Shown piece after piece: positions 1-8,600 of a stretch of DNA of 20,206 nucleotides. Origin of the DNA: an uncultured Pseudomonadota bacterium. Lineage in GTDB: Bacteria; Pseudomonadota; Gammaproteobacteria; Methylococcales; Methylomonadaceae. The stretch covers positions 1 through 20,206 of the forward strand of contig CAIVBX010000173.1 of NCBI GenBank assembly GCA_903904275.1, read 5' to 3'. The translations under genes were made by a program, and so were the position numbers. The notes under the pieces were generated by a model. The model was not told the DNA's origin. It searched no databases and saw only the letters and a program-made list of their open reading frames with translations. Position 1 is the stretch's first letter. The number at the start of each line of letters is the position of its first letter.

Positions 1-913
1 AACCTAAATTAAATCCTTGTCCCGCAACGGGATGTAATTGATGCGCGGCGTTACCGATAATTATCGCACGATGTGAAATCATCGTATCTGCGCGAATTAA
101 CGATAATGGAAAAGCACGGAGAGGCGCATTTAACGTCAATTCGCCTAAACGCCAACCAAAACACGCTTGCAATTGTTCAATAAAATTCGCTTCACTGCCT
201 TTCATTAACACTTCCGCTTCATCGGTTTTTCGTGTCCACACTACCGCACAATGATGTGTTCCCATCGGTAATAATGCTAAAGGACCTGATGATGTAAAAC
301 GTTCATAAGCGACATTTTGATGTGGTTTTGATGTCGAAATGGTTGTGACTAATGCGGTTTGTTCGTAATCAAAAATTTGCTGTGAAATGGTTAATAATTG
401 TCGAACTGACGAATTGCCACCATCCGCACCAACCACTAATTTTGCTTTTAAATTCACAGATTCATTTTGATATTTCAAACTGACAAACATCGCATTTTCG
501 TCTGCGATTAACCCCATGACGCGAGCAGGGCAATAAAGTGTCACATTTTCAGCAGTCGTAATTTGATTCGCAATATGTGATTCTAAATCGCGTGCGGTGA
601 TAACGTAGCCTAATGCGTCAACATTTTCTTTTTGTGCAGATAAACGCGCTTTGCCAAAATGACCTTTGTCTGAAATATGAATCTCTTTTATTGCTGTTGC
701 TGCGTGTTCAATACCTTGCCAAAGATTCAATACTTTCAACGCATCAACCGTTCCTGCCGCTAATGCTAAAGCTCTATCGCCTAAAACGGCGTTTTGTAAA
801 ATTTCACGTTCTTGTGCTTCGACAATGGCAATTTTTAAACCGCTATTTTTCAATGCCAACGCTAAACAATTTCCTGCTAAACCGCCGCCAACAATGAGTA
901 AATCGTAATCCAT
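1..913 (-). CDS. ubiH: 2-octaprenyl-6-methoxyphenol hydroxylase UbiH (partial, C-terminus off left edge)
   Basis: FAD-dependent monooxygenase of ubiquinone biosynthesis, adding a ring hydroxyl to the octaprenyl phenol intermediate; works at the inner membrane face. About 304 residues are visible. The N-terminus carries the Rossmann FAD motif (VGGGLAGN, residues 8-15). A GDRALALAAGT segment near residue 50 is typical of the UbiH branch (UbiF/VisC relatives lack the AAGT). The GADGGNSSVR stretch is the second FAD/NADPH motif, and the last visible residues are GNAAHQLHPVAGQGFNLG, the third FAD contact, after which about 90-100 residues should follow. The ATG at 911-913 lies 3 bp after the stop of the upstream membrane-protein gene, so the two are co-transcribed and probably coupled. 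Family membership is clear; the choice of UbiH over a paralogue rests on the AAGT and GNAAH signatures. Confidence 0.9.
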   Translation of the reverse strand, partial: MDYDLLIVGGGLAGNCLALALKNSGLKIAIVEAQEREILQNAVLGDRALALAAGTVDALKVLNLWQGIEHAATAIKEIHISDKGHFGKARLSAQKENVDALGYVITARDLESHIANQITTAENVTLYCPARVMGLIADENAMFVSLKYQNESVNLKAKLVVGADGGNSSVRQLLTISQQIFDYEQTALVTTISTSKPHQNVAYERFTSSGPLALLPMGTHHCAVVWTRKTDEAEVLMKGSEANFIEQLQACFGWRLGELTLNAPLRAFPLSLIRADTMISHRAIIIGNAAHQLHPVAGQGFNLG

Positions 914-916
914 GTT

Positions 917-1423
917 TTATTTCTCTGGAGTGGAATTAAAAAAATGATAGTTTTTTAACAACGCAGTTATTTTTAGTTTAATAGCTGCTTTCATTTTGAC
1001 GCTTTGTTTGTAAAGGGCGGTATTTTTGATAGTTTCATGCGCCCAATGTAATACGTTGCTGATGGTTGTGTAAATTTTTGAAAACCATTTAAACGTTAAT
1101 AATGCTGTTTTGACTAATCGAAAAATTCGCGCAATTAACAATGTGCCGACTAATTTCACGCCAATTTCGAGCAAAACGCCTTGAATTATCGCGCCATGTG
1201 TTAATAAAAAAATTGCCAATAAATTAAAGGGAGTAACAACAATTAACGGAATGAAAAAGGCAAATAACGCCATTTTAGGCGACGCATTCATTAGCCAATT
1301 ATCGAATTTTTCTAAATGCAACCAACGCGAAAACAATTGTCCCGCAAAGGTTAGGGCATCCCAAAGCCATTCTTCAAAAATGACAAAAATCGCTAAAATG
1401 GAAAGTAATCGTTCTTTAATCAT
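917..1423 (-). CDS. Small integral membrane protein of unknown function
   Basis: A 168-residue protein that I cannot assign to a named family. A hydrophobic N-terminal stretch (about residues 5-28, with FVIFEEWLWDAL) is followed by two strongly hydrophobic segments around residues 50-78 and 80-105, then a basic, amphipathic C-terminal third rich in lysine. This suggests an inner-membrane protein with a cytoplasmic basic tail. The ATG start is preceded by an AGG Shine-Dalgarno remnant (CAGGT, 5 nt upstream) and by a likely promoter at 1453-1481. Its stop lies 3 bp before ubiH, so it leads a short operon; location beside a membrane quinone hydroxylase is suggestive but does not define a role. 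Confidence 0.75.
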   Translation of the reverse strand: MIKERLLSILAIFVIFEEWLWDALTFAGQLFSRWLHLEKFDNWLMNASPKMALFAFFIPLIVVTPFNLLAIFLLTHGAIIQGVLLEIGVKLVGTLLIARIFRLVKTALLTFKWFSKIYTTISNVLHWAHETIKNTALYKQSVKMKAAIKLKITALLKNYHFFNSTPEK

Positions 1424-1452
1424 GAAATACCTGCATTAAATTATTGTGTCGC

Positions 1453-1481
1453 ATACTGTTTTGTTTTGTGTGGGCTGTCAA
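1453..1481 (-). promoter_or_regulatory. Candidate sigma-70 promoter for membrane protein-ubiH operon
   Basis: On the minus strand a perfect TTGACA (1476-1481) is followed after 17 bp by CAGTAT (1453-1458), which matches only 3 of 6 positions of the -10 consensus. The predicted start would leave a leader of about 23 nt before the ATG at 1423. The good -35 and ideal spacing carry this call. Confidence 0.4.
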
Positions 1482-1562
1482 TTTGATTTTAGTTTTGCGT
1501 GTGATTAACGATACATTAGTATTATTTCACGCTTTTCATTTTTCGCCTTTTTGAGATTTTTC

Positions 1563-3389
1563 ATGGATATTCAAACCTCGTTTAACAGTCAAATTTTACA
1601 AACCATGAAAACGTTTGTGGAAAATAGTTTGAATTTAACCGTCGGACAACAACTTGCAACCAGCATCAGCGCAATCAATCCTTCAGGGATTACATTGAAA
1701 TGGGGCGCACAAATGTTGACGGTAGAAAATCAAAATCCGCGTGCGATTTTTACGCCACATATCGGGCAAAATGTGGTGTTACAAGTTGTGAAAACGTCGC
1801 CTGAATTAGAATTTAAAATTGTCACGTTTGATTCACAATTTCATGAAAGTTTGCCCAGTGCAGACAAAATGAATGCGATGCGGTTAACGATTGCGACTGC
1901 ACCACTAGCGAATCGAATTGATGAATCAATGAAAAATTTTGAGCATCACACACAAAATCAACAACCCATTGAAGCGAAAGTGGTTGGTTTGGTTGGGCAT
2001 AAAATTCAACTCGAATTAGTCATCAATGACGGTGCAAACGGCAAAAAAATGTTAATTAGTGTTGAACAAAATCAATTGCAGCTTTTGCCATCACAAAATG
2101 GCGTGCCATTGAAAGTAGGGCAAACGTTGACGTTAGCGATTACGAAAATTGGCGCGATGCCTGAATTTAAACAACTTGCTACAACCATTACGCCAGCGCA
2201 ATTACACGAAGAAAAAATTGCCGCGTTCATGAAACAACTTTTGCCTCGTCACGAATCGCCCACCGTTTTAATCAATCAATTAAAAACGGATTTACCGCAA
2301 TTAGAAATTAAAAATGAATCACTTGCAACCACGTTAAAACAAAATGCAGCGGCAATTTTTGACCATTTAAAACCGAATGAACAATTATTTAATCCTCAAA
2401 AACTGAAACATTTAATTTATTCATCTGGATTATTTTTTGAAGCAAAAAATGCTGCGTCAAACTTTGTAAAATACCCAACGTTACCGACACAAAATGTTGG
2501 TCAAACGTTACCAAAAATAACAGATTTAAAAATGCCGCTGTTAAATTTGTTACAACACACTAACGTATCAAATACGTTAAAACAGTTAGTTTCTTCGTTA
2601 TTGCAGAATTTATTAAAACAAGAAACCGCACCGAGCGTGGAAATGACTCAATTGATTGACCAAAATGAAATTGAATTGCACGCACAATTGTTACAACTTT
2701 CACGCTCTGAAAATGTGCCACAATCGTTGAAAAATTTAGCCGTAGAAATTTTGCCAAATTTGAATGTTCATGATGACGAAGCCCTGCTTAATTTAGCAAA
2801 CCATGCGCCTGATACGCCAGAAAACAGCGATTTTAAAGGTGATTTAGTTAATTTAATGCACACATTAAAAGGTGGAATTGCACAAAAAAATGAATTGGCT
2901 TTAACTGAAAAACAAATTGACGGTTTGCAACAATTACAAACAAAAACGGAAAATGTTTTAGCAAAAGTCGTGATTGACCAATTACATTCGTTACCAAAAG
3001 AAGAAGGCGGAAAACAAGTTTGGGCATTTGAATTACCGTTCTTGTTAGAAAATAAAACGGAATCATTAAAAATGGAAATTCAACGTGATAAAGTAGCACA
3101 ACATGGCGATTCAGAATCGCAACATTGGTCGGTAAATTTAACGCTGACACCGCCAAATCTAGGCGAAGTTCAAGCAGTGATTTCGTATCAAAATGGCGTT
3201 GTGAGTACCTATTTTAAGAATCAACATCCACAAACAACGGCGTTAATTACAGAAAATCTTGAAAACTTAAAACAACAATTTCAAAAAGTGGGTTTAATTG
3301 CCGGTTTGATGAGCGCACACAATCATTTTCAACCTATAAAATCAGCGTATTCAGCAGACACAAAATCTTTTTTAAATGAGCGTGTGTGA
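1563..3389 (+). CDS. FliK-like protein with C-terminal flagellar hook-length control (Flg_hook) domain
   Basis: A 608-residue protein. The long N-terminal part (about residues 1-480) is low in complexity, rich in Q, N, K and L, and has no enzyme motif. The C-terminal part (about residues 484-590) resembles the Flg_hook domain of FliK: WAFELPFLLENK, then WSVNLTLTPPNLGEVQAVI, then a helix ending in LKQQFQKVGL. In flagellated bacteria this domain contacts FlhB to switch export specificity. I start it at the ATG 1563 (MDIQTS); a TTG 12 nt upstream would extend the frame but would consume the GAG that can serve as ribosome site. It is monocistronic: the operon behind it is divergent and a terminator follows 8 bp after the stop. 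No flagellar gene and no FlhB-like partner is in the window, so its role in hook length is doubtful. Confidence 0.8.
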   Translation: MDIQTSFNSQILQTMKTFVENSLNLTVGQQLATSISAINPSGITLKWGAQMLTVENQNPRAIFTPHIGQNVVLQVVKTSPELEFKIVTFDSQFHESLPSADKMNAMRLTIATAPLANRIDESMKNFEHHTQNQQPIEAKVVGLVGHKIQLELVINDGANGKKMLISVEQNQLQLLPSQNGVPLKVGQTLTLAITKIGAMPEFKQLATTITPAQLHEEKIAAFMKQLLPRHESPTVLINQLKTDLPQLEIKNESLATTLKQNAAAIFDHLKPNEQLFNPQKLKHLIYSSGLFFEAKNAASNFVKYPTLPTQNVGQTLPKITDLKMPLLNLLQHTNVSNTLKQLVSSLLQNLLKQETAPSVEMTQLIDQNEIELHAQLLQLSRSENVPQSLKNLAVEILPNLNVHDDEALLNLANHAPDTPENSDFKGDLVNLMHTLKGGIAQKNELALTEKQIDGLQQLQTKTENVLAKVVIDQLHSLPKEEGGKQVWAFELPFLLENKTESLKMEIQRDKVAQHGDSESQHWSVNLTLTPPNLGEVQAVISYQNGVVSTYFKNQHPQTTALITENLENLKQQFQKVGLIAGLMSAHNHFQPIKSAYSADTKSFLNERV

Positions 3390-3397
3390 TTTGGATA

Positions 3398-3428
3398 AAA
3401 AAAGGCTATTGAATTGATAGCCTTTTTT
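3398..3428. terminator. Bidirectional intrinsic terminator between fliK-like gene and glyA
   Basis: Perfect 12-bp inverted repeat (AAAAAAGGCTAT at 3398-3409, its complement at 3417-3428) around a 7-nt loop. The A tract on one side and T tract on the other let it work for both convergent genes. Confidence 0.85.
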
Positions 3429-3446
3429 AGTGAAAAAATAAACCTA

Positions 3447-4703
3447 TTAATGACTATAAACAGGAAAACGCGCACACAACGCGGCGACTTTTTCACGAAC
3501 TGCCGCAATTACAGCTTCATCTTCTATGTTTTCCATCACGTCACACATCCAATTTGCAATATCGGTGACTTCGGCTTCTTTAAAACCGCGCGTTGTCGGT
3601 GCAGGCGTTCCAACGCGAATGCCACTTGTGACAAATGGCGATTGTGGGTCATTCGGCACAGCGTTTTTATTGACGGTTATGTGTGCTTTGCCTAAAGCTG
3701 CATCAGCCGCTTTGCCTGTAATCCCTTTTGCAATCAATGAAACCAACATCAAATGGTCGTCTGTTCCGCCTGAAACGACATCAAAACCGCGTGAAATAAA
3801 GACCTTCGCCATTGCGCGAGCGTTATCAATAACTTGTTGTTGATAAATCTTGAATTCAGGTTGTAAGGCTTCTTTGAATGCCACCGCTTTTGCCGCGATA
3901 ACGTGCATCAACGGTCCACCTTGAATACCTGGAAAAATGTTGGAATCGAATTTTTTCTCAAGTTCTGGATTACTTTTACATAAAATTAATCCACCGCGAG
4001 GACCGCGTAAAGATTTGTGCGTTGTGCTTGTGACAACATCAGCAATCGGCACTGGATTTGGATACAAACCTGCTGCTACCAAACCTGCAACGTGCGCCAT
4101 ATCAACAAATAAATACGCACCAACTTTATCTGCAATTTCACGGAAACGCAGCCAATCCCAAACACGCGAATAGGCTGAAAATCCTGCCACAATCATTTTA
4201 GGTTTATGTTCTAACGCCAAACGTTCAACTTGGTCATAATCGATTTCACCTGTTTCTGGATTTAAACCGTATTGAATTGCGTTATAAATTTTTCCTGAAA
4301 AATTGGGTTTTGCACCGTGTGTTAAATGTACACCGTCCGCCAAACTTAATCCTAAAATGGTATCGTGTGGTTGCAACAACGCCATGAAAACCGCCATATT
4401 TGCTTGTGAACCTGAATGCGGTTGCACGTTAGCGTAATCTGCGCCAAATAATTCTTTTGCGCGATCGATGGCAAGTTGTTCAACTTTATCAACGAATTCA
4501 CAACCGCCGTAATAGCGTTTTCCTGGATAACCTTCTGCATATTTATTGGTCAGTTGCGAGCCTTGTGCTTCTAAAACACGCGGGCTGGCGTAATTTTCTG
4601 AAGCAATCAATTCAATATGGTCTTCTTGACGTTTATGTTCATCTTGAATGGCTTGATGTAATTCTGAGTCGAAATCGGCAATCGTCATCGATTTTTTAAA
4701 CAT
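3447..4703 (-). CDS. glyA: Serine hydroxymethyltransferase GlyA
   Basis: PLP enzyme that interconverts serine plus tetrahydrofolate with glycine plus 5,10-methylene-tetrahydrofolate; cytoplasmic and the main one-carbon source. 418 residues, against 417 in E. coli. Visible landmarks: ELIASENYASPRVLEAQGS (31-49), YAEGYPGKRYYGG (55-67), the PLP-binding DMAHVAGL (201-208) and the Schiff-base lysine K230 in TSTTHKSLRGPRGG. The chosen ATG at 4701-4703 has AAGGA a few bases upstream; an in-frame extension to 4775 runs through the promoter region and is not credible. It ends against the bidirectional terminator. Metabolically it supplies the one-carbon unit that MetH (5693-9364) uses after reduction by MetF, although the two genes are not in one operon. 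Confidence 0.97.
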   Translation of the reverse strand: MFKKSMTIADFDSELHQAIQDEHKRQEDHIELIASENYASPRVLEAQGSQLTNKYAEGYPGKRYYGGCEFVDKVEQLAIDRAKELFGADYANVQPHSGSQANMAVFMALLQPHDTILGLSLADGVHLTHGAKPNFSGKIYNAIQYGLNPETGEIDYDQVERLALEHKPKMIVAGFSAYSRVWDWLRFREIADKVGAYLFVDMAHVAGLVAAGLYPNPVPIADVVTSTTHKSLRGPRGGLILCKSNPELEKKFDSNIFPGIQGGPLMHVIAAKAVAFKEALQPEFKIYQQQVIDNARAMAKVFISRGFDVVSGGTDDHLMLVSLIAKGITGKAADAALGKAHITVNKNAVPNDPQSPFVTSGIRVGTPAPTTRGFKEAEVTDIANWMCDVMENIEDEAVIAAVREKVAALCARFPVYSH

Positions 4704-4743
4704 GATTTTTCCTTTTTTGTAATGTGAAGTTTGAATGGCACAT

Positions 4744-4772
4744 AGTGTAGCGATTTCGCTGTATTTTGGACA
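4744..4772 (-). promoter_or_regulatory. Candidate glyA promoter containing an inverted repeat
   Basis: On the minus strand TGTCCA (4767-4772), a 17-bp spacer and TACACT (4744-4749) give a 3/6 plus 4/6 match. The spacer carries a short inverted repeat AGCGA-N2-TCGCT (4749-4760), a possible operator. No glycine riboswitch is visible in the short leader of about 33 nt. Confidence 0.35.
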
Positions 4773-4774
4773 CA

Positions 4775-4811
4775 AAAAAGCCGCCGTTTCTCAACGAAAC
4801 GGCGGCTTTTT
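4775..4811 (-). terminator. Intrinsic terminator of the cold-shock gene
   Basis: Sixteen-bp perfect stem (AAAAAGCCGCCGTTTC at 4775-4790 and its complement at 4796-4811) with a 5-nt loop, GC-rich core and flanking T tract on the minus strand, starting 8 bp past the csp stop. Confidence 0.9.
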
Positions 4812-4819
4812 AGTTTGCC

Positions 4820-5020
4820 TTAAAGTACGGTGACTTCTTCAGCTTGTGGTCCTTTTTGACCTTGAGTCACTGTGAATTGGACTTTTTGTCCTTCATCTAA
4901 TGATTTAAAGCCTGAACCAGCGATGTTACGGAAGTGAACGAATACATCTGGACCACTTTCTTGTTGAATAAAACCGAAACCTTTTTCAGCGTTGAACCAC
5001 TTAACTGTACCTGTTGCCAT
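4820..5020 (-). CDS. CspA-family cold-shock protein
   Basis: Single cold-shock domain of 66 residues, a nucleic-acid chaperone that melts RNA structure. RNP1 is KGFGFI (13-18) and RNP2 is VFVHF (26-30); the start MATGTVKWFN is canonical. An in-frame extension to 5092 exists (24 extra residues) but lies inside the predicted untranslated leader and lacks homology, so I use the ATG at 5018-5020, preceded by AAAGGCT. The long leader suggests cold-induced post-transcriptional control, although many CspA paralogues are constitutive. Confidence 0.95.
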   Translation of the reverse strand: MATGTVKWFNAEKGFGFIQQESGPDVFVHFRNIAGSGFKSLDEGQKVQFTVTQGQKGPQAEEVTVL

Positions 5021-5165
5021 TTTTGTAGCCTTTTTAAAAATTTTGAAAACCCTTTCGGGCGGTGGAGCTGTGAAATTGAAGATTACTTGCATGGATTAAA
5101 CAGGACGAGCGGTACAACTAAAACTTCGTGAAGATAAGGCATAACGGTAAATCTATTTCGAGCTG
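5021..5165 (-). promoter_or_regulatory. Long 5' leader of the cold-shock gene
   Basis: From the predicted start near 5165 to the ATG is about 145 nt, close in size to the E. coli cspA leader (about 159 nt), which folds differently in the cold. Near its 3' end is a small CCC-GAAA-GGG hairpin (about 5050-5059) and an A/T-rich AAAATTTT tract just ahead of the ribosome site. The regulatory role is inferred from length and gene family. Confidence 0.5.
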
Positions 5166-5171
5166 GCTGCG

Positions 5172-5200
5172 ATTCTATAGACGCATTCCACATAAGTCAA
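5172..5200 (-). promoter_or_regulatory. Sigma-70 promoter of the cold-shock gene
   Basis: On the minus strand TTGACT (5195-5200), exactly 17 bp, then TAGAAT (5172-5177): 5/6 matches in each hexamer. It lies directly after the pilin gene and is the best promoter in the window. Confidence 0.7.
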
Positions 5201-5228
5201 TGAATTTTCTATGACAAATGTGTTTCAG

Positions 5229-5651
5229 TTAATCCCAACAATTGGCAACGGCAACACCTGATTTTATCGCGCCTTTTACGCCTGTCGAATCTAATGTTAA
5301 ATCACCACAATCATCGTCAGCTTGTGTACCTGCTGGCGTTGCTTTCAGTACATAACTGGTTGATGTCAGTGTTGTTGAAGGAATATCCAAATCATACGTT
5401 TTTGTTCCTGTTCCATCAGTAGGAACTTGAGCTGCAAAAACAGTTGCGGCTGTTACTCCCGAATAATTATTATTATTTTCAACCCGCCATTGTTCCATTG
5501 CTGTTGCCATTGAAACCAAGGCGGCTTGTGCTTCGGAACGCTTCGCTTTTTTGATGTGATTTTGATAACTCGGATAACCTACGCTGGTCAAAATGCCAAT
5601 AATCGCTACCGTAATCATCAATTCAATCAATGTGAAACCATTTTTTTTCAT
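5229..5651 (-). CDS. Type IV major pilin (PilE-like)
   Basis: Prepilin of 140 residues. The leader MKKNG is followed by FTLIELMITVAIIGIL; cleavage by prepilin peptidase would fall after G5, with the conserved Glu at mature position 5 (residue 10). The hydrophobic N-terminal helix is followed by KKAKRSEAQAAL, typical of PilE/PilA. The C-terminus has the disulfide-loop pair C115 and C138, with CGDLTLDSTGVKGA resembling PilE. The start at 5649-5651 has a GGAG ribosome site 7 nt upstream; the in-frame extension to 5720 would precede the leader and is rejected. It sits 41 bp after metH on the same strand with no terminator between, and no other pilus genes are in view. It may be a major pilin or a pilin-like minor subunit. 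Confidence 0.9.
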   Translation of the reverse strand: MKKNGFTLIELMITVAIIGILTSVGYPSYQNHIKKAKRSEAQAALVSMATAMEQWRVENNNNYSGVTAATVFAAQVPTDGTGTKTYDLDIPSTTLTSTSYVLKATPAGTQADDDCGDLTLDSTGVKGAIKSGVAVANCWD

Positions 5652-5692
5652 TTCGTCACTCCATATTAATTTACAAATTTTGATGTTTTGTT

Positions 5693-8600
5693 CTAATGAT
5701 TCAAATGCGCCACCAACCACCGCGCCGCCACATCTTCAGCCATGCCTTTACGTCGCGCATAATCACTCAATTGGTCTTTATCGATTTTTCCGACATTGAA
5801 ATACTGCGCTTGTGAATGGGCGAAATACCAACCGCTGACTGCTGACGCGGGATACATAGCAAAGTTTTCGGTAAGTTCAATCGTGGTGTGTTCTGTCACG
5901 TTTAATAATTTAAACAACTTCGCTTTTTCAGTATGGTCTGGGCAAGCTGGATAACCAGGTGCGGGACGAATGCCTTTGTAGTTTTCGTTAATCAGCGCGT
6001 CATTATCCAAATCTTCATCGCTCGCATAACCCCAATGTTGTTTACGAACTTGCAAATGTAAATACTCAGCAAACGCTTCAGCTAATCTATCGGCTAACGC
6101 TTTGAGCATAATCGCGCTGTAATCGTCGTGATGCGCTTCAAATTCGGCGAGTTTGGTTTCAATACCGATGCCTGTTGTCACGGCAAACGCACCAATGTAA
6201 TCGATTACGCCGCTTTCGAGTGGCGCGACAAAATCCGATAAACAATAATTCGGTCTACCTGGAGCTTTCACGTTTTGTTGACGTAAGTGATGCAACGTTT
6301 CTAACACTTTGCCGCGTGATTCATCGGTAAATAATTGAATGTCATCATCAACCGAATTTGCAGGAAAAAATCCAATCACAGCGCGATTTTGTAGCCAATT
6401 TTCAGCAATGATTTTTTCAAGCATTTCTTTTGCGTCAGCGAATAATTTTCTTGCTTCTTCACCGACAACCGCATCATTTAAAATTTTCGGATAACCGCCA
6501 GCGAGTTCCCATGTTTGGAAAAATGGCGACCAATCAATGTATTCTGCAAGCGTTGCGAGCGAAACATCATCAATCACTTTCACGCCTAAAAATGCAGGTT
6601 TAATTGGTTGATATGTTGACGCGAATTTATTTTCTCGGGCTTTTTCTAAGGAATGTTGTAATGTTTTCGCTTCTTTCCCTTTGTGACGTTCACGCACTTC
6701 TTCATATTCAGCGCGAATACTTGCCTTGTAATCGGTAGCTAATTCACCACTCAATAAATTACTCGCTACGCCAACCGCGCGTGATGCGTCTGTCACATAA
6801 ACAACACTGCTATTTTCATAATGTGGTTCAATTTTCACCGCTGTGTGAGCGCGTGAAGTTGTCGCACCACCAATTAACAACGGGATTTTAAAACCTTGAC
6901 GTTGCATTTCTTTGGCAACGTGAACCATCTCGTCGAGCGACGGCGTAATCAAACCACTCAAACCGATAATATCGACTTTTTCCATGCGTGCAGTTTGCAA
7001 AATCTTTTCAGCAGAAACCATTACGCCTAAATCAATCACGTCGTAATTGTTGCATTGCAACACAACAGCGACGATATTTTTGCCAATATCGTGAACGTCG
7101 CCTTTCACAGTTGCCATGAGAATTTTTCCGTTACTTTGACGGTCAGCGGCAGTTTTGTCTGCTTCCATAAATGGCATTAAATACGCGACCGCTTTTTTCA
7201 TCACTCGCGCGGATTTCACCACTTGTGGCAAAAACATTTTTCCCGCGCCAAACAAATCGCCGACGATATTCATGCCATCCATTAACGCGCCTTCGATAAC
7301 GTGCAACGGGCGTTCAGCTTGCAAACGCGCTTCTTCGGTGTCTTCGTCAATAAAATCCGTAATCCCTTTGACCAGCGCGTGTGCTAATCGTTCGTTGACA
7401 GGCAAATGTCTCCATTCTGCGTCTTCTTTTTTCGTTTCGGTTGAACCGTCAGCACGGTATTTTTCCGCAATTTCGAGTAATTTTTCTGTGCCACTTCCGT
7501 CGTGACGATTCAAAATCACGTCTTCCACCGCATCGCGCAAATCTTTCGGAATATCCTCGTAAATGGCGAGTTGTCCCGCGTTCACAATCCCCATCGACAT
7601 GCCCGCTTGAATCGCGTGATATAAAAACACCGCGTGAATTGCTTCACGCACAGGATTATTGCCACGGAATGAAAATGACACATTCGACACACCGCCCGAA
7701 ATCAGCGTATGCGGCAAAGTACGTTTAATTTCGCGGGTTGCTTCGATAAAATCCACACCGTAGTTATTGTGTTCGTCGATACCTGTGGCGACCGCAAAAA
7801 TGTTCGGGTCAAAAATAATATCTTCTGGCGGAAAACCGATTTGTTCGGTCAAAATTTTGTAAGCACGTTGGCAAATTTCAATTTTGCGTTGTTTCGTGTC
7901 AGCTTGCCCCACTTTATCAAATGCCATCACAATTACTGCCGCGCCATAACGTCGCACAAGTTTGGCTTGTTGAATAAATTTGTCTTCGCCTTCTTTGATT
8001 GAAATCGAATTTACAACGCCTTTGCCTTGAATACATTTCAAACCTGCTTCCAAAATGTCCCATTTCGACGAATCGAGCATGATTGGTACTTTGGCAATAT
8101 CGGGTTCGGACGCAATCAACATTAAGAAACGCACCATCGCTTCTTTGGATTCGAGCATACCTTCATCCATGTTGATGTCGATGATTTGTGCGCCGTTTTC
8201 AACTTGTTGTTTGGCAACGTCGAGCGCGGCTTCAAAATTCCCTTCGATAATTAAGCGTTTAAATGCTGCTGAACCTGTGACATTTGTGCGTTCACCGACA
8301 TTTACAAACAGACTTTCTGCGGTGATATTTAACGGTTCTAAACCCGCTAAGGCGCAATGTTTTGGAATATCGGGAATTTGACGTGGTGGATATTTTTCAA
8401 CCGCTTTGACAATGGCGCGAATCGTATCGGGCGATGTGCCGCAACAGCCGCCGATGATATTTAAATAACCATTTTTCGCCCAATCGGCAATTTCTGCCGC
8501 CATCATTTCAGGCGTTTCGTCGTATTCACCAAAAGCGTTTGGCAAACCTGCATTCGGATGAGCAGAAACATGCGTGTCGGCGATATTTGAAAGTTCTTCG

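Noticed and set aside
613..897. 94-codon plus-strand ORF
   Set aside because: Antisense to ubiH, which is clearly homologous throughout.
4820..5092. 90-residue version of the cold-shock protein
   Set aside because: The 24 extra N-terminal residues lie in the predicted leader and do not match the family; MATGTVKWF is the standard start.
5094..5155. Upstream ORF of 19 codons (MPYLHEVLVV...) in the csp leader
   Set aside because: No ribosome site and ordinary for chance; not listed as a gene.
5652..5720. N-terminal extension of the pilin
   Set aside because: It would place 23 residues before a normal prepilin leader and overlaps the end of metH; the internal ATG has a good ribosome site.
5660..5720. 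Sigma-54 type pilin promoter (TGGCGC near the metH end)
   Set aside because: The expected TTGC element at the right spacing is missing.
7155..8381. Several plus-strand ORFs of 95-116 codons inside metH
   Set aside because: Antisense shadows of a fully conserved gene; no ribosome sites and low-complexity translations.
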